A stretch of DNA of 30,477 nt from Deltaproteobacteria bacterium (GTDB taxonomy: Bacteria; Desulfobacterota; Desulfarculia; Adiutricales; JAGVGV01). Below are positions 23,842-30,477 of the stretch, one piece after another. The stretch lies in contig JADFXS010000012.1 in NCBI GenBank assembly GCA_015233515.1, positions 1 through 30,477 of the forward strand. The letters run 5' to 3'. Below the pieces are notes generated by a model. The model had not been told where the DNA came from. It worked only from the letters and a program-made list of their open reading frames with translations, and did not search any database. The translations under genes and the position numbers were made by a program. Position 1 is the first letter of the stretch, and each line of letters starts with the position of its first letter.

Positions 23842-24291
23842 TTATCGGTCTGAAATGGGCTGTGGCCGGTCCGCTCCTTGGCGGGTCCGCAGGTAATCCA
23901 AGTAGCCTTGAAGTATATAGGTCGCCGCTACTTTGTCCATGACTTTTTTCCGTTTTTTTCGAGTCATATCCGCATCGATCAAAACTCTTTCCACGGCGGC
24001 CGTGGATAAGCGTTCATCCCAAGTATCCACCGTCAATCCACGCTTTTTGAGTTCTTCAGCCATTTCCAGGATTTTTTCGGCTTCCGGTCCCAGGCGTCCA
24101 TCCATTCGGCGCGGCAAGCCAAGGACCACCAGGTGGACCTGGTGTTCCAGAGTCAGGGCAACTATTTGATCGACAAAAAGTTTTAATGATTTTCTTTCAA
24201 TTACCGTCAGGCCATTGGCAGCCAAAAGAAGTTCATCGGACACAGCCACGCCGACCCTTTTGGTCCCCATATCCAAGGCCATTATTCTCAA
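23842..24291 (-). CDS. ruvX: RuvX/YqgF, Holliday-junction-resolvase-like RNase H-fold nuclease
   Basis: The 149-residue protein has the RNase H fold of the YqgF family, a conserved nuclease involved in pre-16S rRNA 5' end maturation. The first catalytic Asp is in ALDMGTKRVGVAVSD (D7), VLGLPRRMDGR follows in the middle and DERLSTAAVE in the second half, all typical. The start is read as TTG (24289-24291) because GGGAGG lies 6 bases upstream; an ATG three codons later would put that site 15 bases away. It is the first gene of a two-gene run with mltG. A short region of about 150 bases separates it from the divergent selB. Confidence 0.93.
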   Translation of the reverse strand: MRIMALDMGTKRVGVAVSDELLLAANGLTVIERKSLKLFVDQIVALTLEHQVHLVVLGLPRRMDGRLGPEAEKILEMAEELKKRGLTVDTWDERLSTAAVERVLIDADMTRKKRKKVMDKVAATYILQGYLDYLRTRQGADRPQPISDR

Positions 24292-24443
24292 TATAATCCT
24301 CCCTGAAAAACTTTTCGCTTCAGGCTCCTATCATTTTTAAAGAAATATGGCAAGTTTTTTGCCGCGGCCCCGGATAATTGGGATTATAATGATTTGATTT
24401 TCACAATTTTCGAAACAGGCCGTCCACTACGGAGACATTCCCA

Positions 24444-26363
24444 ATGGCTAAACAAATTATCCTGGGCACCGCCGGTCACATCGACCACGGTAAAAGCAGT
24501 CTGGTCCTCACTCTCACCGGAATCGATCCGGACCGCCTCAAGGAAGAAAAGGCGCGGGGGATTACCATCGAGTTGGGATTCGCCCATATGACCTTGCCGG
24601 ATGGACGGCGTATCGGCATCGTCGATGTGCCGGGACATGAAAAGTTTGTTCGTCACATGGTCGCCGGGGCCACCGGTGTGGACATTGTGGCTTTGGTCAT
24701 TGCCGCGGATGAAGGAGTCATGCCCCAGACCAGAGAGCACCTGGAAATCTGCCAACTCCTGGGTATCGGTTACGGTTTGGTGGTTCTGACCAAGATCGAT
24801 CTGGTTGAGCCCGATTGGTTGGGTATGGTGGCCGAGGACGTCCGGGAATTTGTCAAAGGCACTTTTCTGGAAGGAGCACCCATCAACAACTTTTCCGCTC
24901 ACACCGGTAAAGGCATGGAAGACGTAGTCCGGACCATTATGGATTTGGCGCGAAAAGTCGAGGAACGTCAAGCGGGCAGTATCTTCCGCATGCCGTTGGA
25001 TCGAGTTTTCACCATGAAAGGCTTCGGCACAGTGGTCACCGGAACCACCCTCTCCGGGCGCTTGTCCGTGGGCGATACCGTAATGGTTTACCCCGGATCT
25101 CTGACCGCCAAGGTCCGAGGGTTACAAGTGCATAACGATAGCGTCACCGAAGTTGAAGCCGGACAGCGCTCGGCCGTCAATCTACAAGGGCTGGAAAGAG
25201 ACAGTGTGGAACGCGGCCAGGTTCTGGCCCCACTGGAGACTCTCCATTCCAGCCGTCGCCTGGACGTTTGGGTCCAGTATCTGAGCAGCCAGGAAAAACC
25301 TCTCAAGAATAGGGTCCAAATTCGTTTTCATGTCGGAACTTCCGAAACCTTGGGCCGATTGCTGCTCCTGGACCGGGAAGAACTGGCTCCGGGCGAGTCC
25401 GGACCGGCCCAGGTGTTGCTCGAAAATGAAGCGGTCTGCCTGGCCGGAGATCGCTTTGTTCTGCGCAGCTATTCTCCCATGCGGACTATTGCCGGAGGCG
25501 AGGTTCTCAACCCGCTGGCCCCCAGACGCAAGCGTTTTAACGACCAAACCTTGGCCGACCTGACCATTTTAAAACAGCGAGACCCGGTGGACAGCATCCA
25601 AGTATTGATAGATAGCGCCGGGGCGATTGGAACTTCAGCCCGAGACTTGGCCGGCCTCATCGACCTGCCAGGCAAGCAGATCAAAACCGCTTTGGATCGC
25701 ATCCTGTCGCGCCGAACGGCGATAGCCTACGACAAGGAACAGGGTCGGGTGATCGGTGGAAAAACCTATGACCAACTGAAAGCCCGAGTTACCGAGATTC
25801 TGAATGAGTTTCACCGGCAATATCCGGTCCGCCCCGGCCTGGTCAAAGAAGAACTTAAAACCCGTGTCCCTGGCCTGGCCGATGTCAAGCTGCTGGTCTT
25901 TTTACTGGACCGCATGGTGGCCGGCGGTGAGATAGTCCTGGAACGGGAAATAGTCCGCCTGGCCAGCCACCAGCCCAACTTGGCTCAAGACCTTAAAAAC
26001 ATTCAAGATCATCTAATCAGAATTTTTGAAGAATCAGCTCTGACCCCGCCGTATCTCAAGGAAATAGCGTCCAGTTTGCCTGGTTCGCCGGCCCAGCATA
26101 AGGAAGTAATCGAGCATCTGGTAAAAACCGGCGTCTTGGTGAAAATCAAATCCGACCTTTTTTTCCACAAGGAAGCGATCGAGCGGCTGTGGTCCAGCAT
26201 CAAGACCCTGATACAGGCCGACGGTGAACTGACCATGCCTCAGTTCAAGGAGGCGACCGGTCTTTCCCGTAAATACTTGATACCTATACTGGAATATTTT
26301 GATGCCCGCGGCTTGACCATGCGAGTCGGCGACAAGCGTTTCCTGCGCACGGAAAAGAGCTGA
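24444..26363 (+). CDS. selB: Selenocysteine-specific translation elongation factor
   Basis: SelB is a GTPase that carries selenocysteyl-tRNA to UGA codons marked by a SECIS hairpin. This 639-residue protein has the G1 motif GHIDHGKS (11-18), DVPGH (61-65) and TKID (116-119), two beta-barrel domains resembling EF-Tu (about 175-370) and a C-terminal set of winged helices (about 380-639) that binds the SECIS RNA. The length is typical. GGAG lies 8 bases before the ATG. The gene is transcribed away from ruvX and stands alone; selA, selC and selD are not in the window, and no in-frame UGA was noticed in the other genes. Its presence implies selenoproteins elsewhere in the genome, fitting an anaerobe. 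Confidence 0.96.
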   Translation: MAKQIILGTAGHIDHGKSSLVLTLTGIDPDRLKEEKARGITIELGFAHMTLPDGRRIGIVDVPGHEKFVRHMVAGATGVDIVALVIAADEGVMPQTREHLEICQLLGIGYGLVVLTKIDLVEPDWLGMVAEDVREFVKGTFLEGAPINNFSAHTGKGMEDVVRTIMDLARKVEERQAGSIFRMPLDRVFTMKGFGTVVTGTTLSGRLSVGDTVMVYPGSLTAKVRGLQVHNDSVTEVEAGQRSAVNLQGLERDSVERGQVLAPLETLHSSRRLDVWVQYLSSQEKPLKNRVQIRFHVGTSETLGRLLLLDREELAPGESGPAQVLLENEAVCLAGDRFVLRSYSPMRTIAGGEVLNPLAPRRKRFNDQTLADLTILKQRDPVDSIQVLIDSAGAIGTSARDLAGLIDLPGKQIKTALDRILSRRTAIAYDKEQGRVIGGKTYDQLKARVTEILNEFHRQYPVRPGLVKEELKTRVPGLADVKLLVFLLDRMVAGGEIVLEREIVRLASHQPNLAQDLKNIQDHLIRIFEESALTPPYLKEIASSLPGSPAQHKEVIEHLVKTGVLVKIKSDLFFHKEAIERLWSSIKTLIQADGELTMPQFKEATGLSRKYLIPILEYFDARGLTMRVGDKRFLRTEKS

Positions 26364-26521
26364 CACCGGCCGACCAGGCAATACACCACGATTAGTTGCG
26401 GTTAGAGCGATGCTCGAAAGTTTTTTCGGAATGATGCGGTCAAAATCTCAGCTCATTCGCGAACACCCCAGTCTGTCATTACCATGGAAGCACGGGAACA
26501 AGGTCACAACCGAGTCCCCAT

Positions 26522-26594
26522 CCGTCATTCCAGCCGACACCGGAATCCGGTCTTACCTCAACCACTTGGACCCCGATTTTCGCCGGGGTGACGG
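26522..26594. repeat. Dispersed repeat with imperfect terminal inverted repeats
   Basis: CCGTCATTCC (26522-26531) and GGGGTGACGG (26585-26594) are imperfect inverted ends, enclosing CACCGGAATCCGG and GGACCCCGATTTTCGCC. This is the look of non-coding GTCATTCC-type repeats common in many bacterial genomes. The gap 26364-26860 has no gene. Confidence 0.55.
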
Positions 26595-26644
26595 CGTGCT
26601 TTCATATGTGGGGGTGAGAAACCCTCTCTCATGAATGATTTCGA

Positions 26645-26661
26645 CCGAAGGGAGAAATCTC
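26645..26661. repeat. Second copy of the CCGAAGGGAGAAATCTC element
   Basis: These 17 bases are identical to 22534-22550. Here the second hairpin arm is lost (CATTGTGATTTGG follows), so it looks like a partial copy. Both copies lie between convergent genes. Confidence 0.6.
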
Positions 26662-26804
26662 ATTGTGATTTGGAAGTATTGGAGGTTCCTCGTTGCGGGC
26701 TGTGGCCGCTTTTCGAAATGTCGATGATACTTCAAAACGAAGAAACTTCCGAGAACCAACATATATTTGATATTTGAATCCGTTGATTTTAACAAACCAC
26801 GATT

Positions 26805-26853
26805 GAACATGCGGGCGAGCGGCATTCCCCATAGCTTGCCGCTGGGAGCTTAA
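26805..26853 (-). repeat. TTGAAGCTCC stem-loop repeat, copy 6 (long form, reverse)
   Basis: On the minus strand it reads TTAAGCTCCCAGCGGCAAGC, then TATGGGGAATGCCGCTCGCC and GCATGTTC, matching the copy at 11395. It lies just after the stop codon of the Hsp70-like gene. Confidence 0.65.
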
Positions 26854-26860
26854 ATCAGTA

Positions 26861-28414
26861 TTATTTTCTTCGATACAAATTGAAGGACGCGGAGTAATTA
26901 TCCAGGACCATCCGGGAAATGCGCGCCGTGACAATACCGAATTCATCCAGAAAGTATTCTTCCTTGATTCGTTCTTGCCGCAAAGCCTCGGTTTCAACAA
27001 TAATCGACGGATCGAGTTTAGGCGCCTGGCCGTTGATGTGCAGGTTGCGGTCGTACGGGAAAAAAATTTCGTTCCAATACACGCAATCGCCCTTGATCTG
27101 CCTCGTGGCCGGGTCAACTTCGTCACATTCCAGATAACGGAACCGTCCAATGTTATGCCGTGGATCATAGGCAGGTCGACTGACTTGATAGACTTGGTCC
27201 GCCGGCGGCAGCCGGCGACCTTTTTCGAAAATCACATCCACATAATCGACGCCGCCCTGCCCGACCCGGATAACCCCGAAATTGTTATTAAGTCGATCCT
27301 GAACCGTCAGGTCCGGGGACACGGCTTGAATAGCCGCGCCAATGGCCACGGAGGCAAAGGGATATAGGCTTACGTGGATTTTAGACCGGCCGAAACGGTC
27401 CCTGAGCGCCTTGGGGACCAAGGCCAAAAGGCTTCCGCCGCCGACCAGGACAATCCGATCGGGAGATTCTGGCAAGCCTTTAGTTTCAGAGAGGAGTTCG
27501 TCGACTAGATCGATGGTTCTTTCCATGAGAGGATGAGCTTCGTCCTGAAATTCCTTGATAGGAACCGAAACTACGCCCTGACTGGTATCTACGTGTAATT
27601 TTTGCGTATATGAGCCAATGCTTTCCTTGACCGTCCGCGCGGCCTGAAGCATTTCCACTCTTTCCCGGCCTTCAAATTTGTATTCCAGCCTATCTTCCAC
27701 GAGCTTGAGCAGAATTTCATCAAAATCATCCCCGCCCAGACGGCTGATGCCCCGAGATAAAAGCGGGTCGTAATGACCTCGCCGAATGGATAGCAAGGTA
27801 GTATCGAAGGTTCCGCCCCCAAGATCATATATTAGAACGTCGGCCTCCACCCGGTCCCAGCGCTTGTATCTTTCTCGAACGAACTGGATACCCGCGGCGC
27901 AAGGTTCATCCAAAATACGCAAAACTTTGAACCCGGCTTGATGAAACGAGTTCAGGGTCACATAACGCTGGGAACTGGAAGCATTCGCCGGCACGGCGAT
28001 TACGGATTCAATCAAAACTTCGTCCACCTCCAACGCCTGGAGGATAGCCTTGTGGATGGCGGATAAAAACCCGGTCAATAAATCCGCTACGAAAAAATTA
28101 GCCGGACCTAAACTTATTTCCCGGTTTTCGGACCAGTCTTGAAGAAAACGTTTAATGGACGGGACCATGACCGCTCCTTCCTCGAAGTGTTCGAGGAAAC
28201 ATTTCATGGCCGCTGGACCATAGTATAATTTCTCATTGAACCAGGTTATGCAGGAAGGCACGTGCTCTCGATGCAGGATTTCGCCTTCATATTCGAAAGG
28301 CAGACGAAGGATGGGATAGTTGCCGGCATCCGCCAGGGCGACAAGGGTATGAGTCGTTCCGAAATCGACTCCGACCCGAACCACCCCTCCGGCTTTCCCC
28401 TCCTCCGAGGACAT
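26861..28414 (-). CDS. Hsp70-family protein lacking the helical lid
   Basis: The 517-residue protein has a complete Hsp70/actin-type ATPase domain: VGVDFGTTHT (14-23), the second phosphate loop YDLGGGTFDT, and the adenosine motif IVLVGGGSLLALVP. Linker and C-terminal part (about 375-517) are unlike DnaK: no GDVLLLDVTPL-type linker and no long alpha-helical lid, but a beta-rich tail ending in a short helix. At 517 residues it is clearly shorter than DnaK (about 640). GGAGG sits 6 bases before the ATG. It is the last gene of a minus-strand run behind the MauE-like and rhodanese genes, suggesting a chaperone linked to redox or sulfur transfer rather than general folding. Neither dnaJ nor grpE is nearby. 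Confidence 0.88.
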   Translation of the reverse strand: MSSEEGKAGGVVRVGVDFGTTHTLVALADAGNYPILRLPFEYEGEILHREHVPSCITWFNEKLYYGPAAMKCFLEHFEEGAVMVPSIKRFLQDWSENREISLGPANFFVADLLTGFLSAIHKAILQALEVDEVLIESVIAVPANASSSQRYVTLNSFHQAGFKVLRILDEPCAAGIQFVRERYKRWDRVEADVLIYDLGGGTFDTTLLSIRRGHYDPLLSRGISRLGGDDFDEILLKLVEDRLEYKFEGRERVEMLQAARTVKESIGSYTQKLHVDTSQGVVSVPIKEFQDEAHPLMERTIDLVDELLSETKGLPESPDRIVLVGGGSLLALVPKALRDRFGRSKIHVSLYPFASVAIGAAIQAVSPDLTVQDRLNNNFGVIRVGQGGVDYVDVIFEKGRRLPPADQVYQVSRPAYDPRHNIGRFRYLECDEVDPATRQIKGDCVYWNEIFFPYDRNLHINGQAPKLDPSIIVETEALRQERIKEEYFLDEFGIVTARISRMVLDNYSASFNLYRRK

Positions 28415-28462
28415 GTTTTACCTCCAACCTTAATTGGATAACGATGAAATGGCGATGCAGGA

Positions 28463-28918
28463 TTATTTTAGCACACCAATCGCTTCCAAAGTCCGTCTTT
28501 CCTTTTTGATATTGGCCGCCAGCAGGAATATCCCGGCGGCTAACAAGACCATATCCCTGACTAGTGTCAACCAGTTCGCGGGATCGCCGCCGGCGCTGGT
28601 GCTGAAACAACCGCAATGAACGTTGATTCCGCGGATAAGGTTAAAGGTGAGCACTCCCCCAAAAAGCGCCAGCAAGAAGCTGGTCCAAGCCGTGGTCCCC
28701 AAGGGAAGCCATCCGCAAACCAACAATAATCCCATGACCATTTCCAGCCAAGGCAAGACAATAGCCGCCAAATTGATCAATTGATCCGGGAGAATCTGAT
28801 AATTATAAATTATTTTGGCAAAATCCTGAGGATGGATTATCTTGTCCCAACTGGCGAACATGAAAAGCAAACCCAAAGCCAAACGAAGTAAAAAGACGAA
28901 CGTTCTGTTAAAAGACAT
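28463..28918 (-). CDS. MauE/DoxX-family membrane protein with HCGCF motif
   Basis: The 151-residue protein has four membrane helices (about 7-24, 47-68, 77-95, 118-135) and HCGCF (101-105) near the end of the third, with two cysteines facing the membrane edge. MauE-type proteins of the DoxX superfamily carry such a pair and are linked to disulfide formation or thiol redox in the periplasm. The start is the ATG ending at 28918, where AGGAG lies 8 bases upstream; an earlier frame opening would overlap the rhodanese gene. The rhodanese gene ends 25 bases before it, so the two are probably translated from one transcript. The electron partner is not known. Confidence 0.85.
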   Translation of the reverse strand: MSFNRTFVFLLRLALGLLFMFASWDKIIHPQDFAKIIYNYQILPDQLINLAAIVLPWLEMVMGLLLVCGWLPLGTTAWTSFLLALFGGVLTFNLIRGINVHCGCFSTSAGGDPANWLTLVRDMVLLAAGIFLLAANIKKERRTLEAIGVLK

Positions 28919-28943
28919 ATTATTAGCTCCTGGACTATCGATT

Positions 28944-29456
28944 TCAGTGCTCCGGGCCGGTTTCCACGGGCAAACCGCCGGCTTCCCACACCGTCCAGCC
29001 ATTGACCAGGACTCTAACCTGCGAGTATCCCGATTTTTGCAGGCTTGCGGCCAGTTCCAAACTCAGGTCGCAGGTTTCTCCGTCGCAATAGGTTATTATC
29101 AACGCGTCGCGCGACAATCCGGCCAGGGTTGAGGATGATTTGGCGGCATACAGTTCAGGGGGCAGGCTCTTGGCGCCTTTTATATGCCCGAACTCATAAA
29201 AGGCTTGAGGCCGAGCATCAAGAAAAGCGGCTTTCCCCGAGGCATGTACTTTCTGGGCTTCGCTCAAGGGAATGGTTTTAGGGCTGCCTAAAACCTGTTC
29301 AACCCGGGCTTGAGCCGACCAGTTTCCGACCAACGGCAGACCATTGGATCTAAAAAGATTTACGCTGAGTCCCAGGCAAATCGAGACCAGGATGATCAAG
29401 CCACCCTGCCATATAATTTTTAGAATTATTTTTTTCCCAATCATAGGACCGGTCAT
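28944..29456 (-). CDS. Membrane-anchored rhodanese-like protein
   Basis: The 170-residue protein has an N-terminal membrane helix (about 10-34, KIIWQGGLIILVSICLGLSV) followed by a rhodanese domain: FLDARPQAFYEFGHIKGAKSL, then the active-site loop ITYCDGETC with the catalytic Cys124 and a nearby Cys129. Rhodaneses carry persulfide sulfur on this cysteine. The helix suggests a periplasm-facing domain. Start choice is uncertain: the ATG ending at 29456 has GGAGG only 2 bases away, a later ATG (29444) has it 14 bases away, and ATG 29501 lacks one. It pairs with the MauE-like gene downstream, a combination seen in other anaerobes. Substrate unknown; sulfur or redox relay is inferred. Confidence 0.85.
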   Translation of the reverse strand: MTGPMIGKKIILKIIWQGGLIILVSICLGLSVNLFRSNGLPLVGNWSAQARVEQVLGSPKTIPLSEAQKVHASGKAAFLDARPQAFYEFGHIKGAKSLPPELYAAKSSSTLAGLSRDALIITYCDGETCDLSLELAASLQKSGYSQVRVLVNGWTVWEAGGLPVETGPEH

Positions 29457-29586
29457 AACCTCCGTGTTTTTTCCTCCGATAATATCCAAAGCCTTGTCCA
29501 TGGACAATATAGGTTCTACTTTCCTATCGACCCGGCGCCAAAGGCATATTTTTTATCCGCCAATTACCAATGCCAATATAACATGG

Positions 29587-30477
29587 TTATAGTTTTGAAT
29601 CGACTTGGAGTCCGGCGGCCGTCTTTTGCCGTTTCCCCTCAATTTTTCGTTTCAATCCCGGACTAATCCACATCTGGGCCACCAGAGTTCCGGCCAACAT
29701 CAATCCCGCGCCGAACATGCCCCGATTGGTCATGGCTTCTCCCAGGATCAGCCATCCCGCCAACGCGGCAAAGACTGATTCCAAGGCCATGATAATGGCC
29801 GCATGGGCCGGAGGAGAATGCTGTTGTCCTATGATCTGCAAGGTAAAACCTAGGGCCACGGACATTCCTCCGCCCCAGAGGATGGGGATGAGCGCCGCTT
29901 GTATGGATATGACGGAGAATGACTCTCCGAGAATCACAGCGGTGATTAAACTGAGAATGGCGCAAACCACGGCTTGTCCACAAGCTAAAAAACAAGCATC
30001 TATCTTGGGTGACAACCAACCCACCATCCATACATGCGCGGCCCAAACGACGGCGCAAGCCAAGACCAGGCCGTCACCCCGAGCTAAAGTAAATTGTTCG
30101 GTAACGCTGAGTAGGTACAGGCCGATGGTGCCCATGGCGATCCCCAACCAGCATCCCAAGTTGGTCTGCCGCCCCCACATCAATCCCAGTAGAGGAACCA
30201 TAACTACATATAAACCGGTAATGAATCCCGCTTTGCCGGCCGTAGTGTAGACCAACCCCATCTGCTGCAAGTTGATGCCGACAAACATTACCAGTCCGGC
30301 TAATAAGGCGCCGCAATACACTCGCCACCGGCGACCGGCGGCCCACAAAAAATCCGGAGGCGGCTTGTGACGGCGGACCCAGACTAAAGGCCAAAGAAGA
30401 GCCGCACCTAAACTAAAACGGACGCCGGTGAAAACAAAAGGGCCAAGGTTATCCATACCGGCCCGCTGAGCCACAAA
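29587..30477 (-). CDS. EamA/RhaT-type drug-metabolite transporter (5' end outside window)
   Basis: This fragment of 296 residues contains most of an EamA permease, normally ten membrane helices in two similar halves. The visible beginning FVAQRAGMDNLGPFVF is the family's typical end of the first helix, so only the first 10-15 residues lie beyond the window edge. Hydrophobic helices follow throughout, with the second EamA repeat starting near GDGLVLACAVVWAAHVW. The C-terminus is basic and cytoplasmic (LKRKIEGKRQKT). Such carriers export metabolites or amino acids; the substrate is unknown. It lies about 130 bases upstream of the rhodanese gene, so common transcription is possible but not shown. 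Confidence 0.9.
   Translation of the reverse strand, partial: FVAQRAGMDNLGPFVFTGVRFSLGAALLWPLVWVRRHKPPPDFLWAAGRRWRVYCGALLAGLVMFVGINLQQMGLVYTTAGKAGFITGLYVVMVPLLGLMWGRQTNLGCWLGIAMGTIGLYLLSVTEQFTLARGDGLVLACAVVWAAHVWMVGWLSPKIDACFLACGQAVVCAILSLITAVILGESFSVISIQAALIPILWGGGMSVALGFTLQIIGQQHSPPAHAAIIMALESVFAALAGWLILGEAMTNRGMFGAGLMLAGTLVAQMWISPGLKRKIEGKRQKTAAGLQVDSKL

Noticed and set aside
24359..24390. TTGCCG and TATAAT as the selB promoter
   Set aside because: The -10 is perfect but the spacer is 20 bases and the -35 is weak.
24384..24971. Minus-strand frame overlapping the start of selB
   Set aside because: It is antisense to the GTPase motifs of selB and covers the short ruvX-selB gap by chance.
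3941..26853. Dispersed repeats as a CRISPR array
   Set aside because: Copies are kilobases apart, differ from each other and are not separated by uniform spacers.

Overview
The window is a moderately GC-rich bacterial chromosome segment carrying mostly single-copy housekeeping and cell-envelope genes in short operons. No rRNA, tRNA, CRISPR array or intact transposase was seen. A selenocysteine elongation factor (SelB), a short zinc-dependent methionine-synthase-like protein, an AcuC/AcuB-type pair and the dispersed palindromic repeats fit an anaerobic deltaproteobacterium-like lineage (Desulfobacterota in the broad sense). That placement is an inference from gene content; nothing here fixes the taxon.

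Layout. 0-2.2 kb: a 61-residue zinc-ribbon protein and, convergent to it, a histone-deacetylase-family gene followed by a CBS-CBS-ACT gene, with copies of a degenerate repeat at the window start and just beyond the pair. 2.6-5.4 kb: a TIR-domain gene whose membrane-domain half lies in another frame, a cluster of palindromes, a DUF457/YdjM-like membrane hydrolase and a doubtful small ORF. 5.5-7.0 kb: an isochorismatase-like/SMP-30 fusion. 7.1-10 kb, minus strand: a MetE-core-like protein, elongation factor P and a TPR protein with a PPP stretch. 10.2-12.9 kb, minus strand: rfbA-rfbC-rfbB for dTDP-sugar synthesis, behind a near-consensus sigma70-type promoter. 12.9-22.4 kb: a polysaccharide glycosyltransferase region with an AT-rich core (GT2-GT9 fusion, convergent GT4) and two tandem dual-GT2 enzymes. 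22.7-24.3 kb, minus strand: ruvX-mltG. 24.4-26.4 kb: selB. 26.9-30.5 kb, minus strand: a lidless Hsp70-like protein, a MauE/DoxX membrane protein, a membrane-anchored rhodanese and an EamA transporter cut by the window edge.

How the genes may work together. The rfb genes make dTDP-4-keto-rhamnose, an activated precursor, and the adjacent glycosyltransferases probably build a surface glycan from it and other sugars; rfbD is not in the window. The MauE-like protein and the rhodanese probably form a membrane redox or sulfur-handling pair. A short stem-loop repeat (consensus start TTGAAGCTCC) occurs six times, only in gaps between genes. The observations most worth a second look are the split TIR-membrane gene, the isochorismatase-like/SMP-30 fusion with Ser at the usual Cys position, the GT2-GT9 fusion in AT-rich DNA and the dispersed repeat family.
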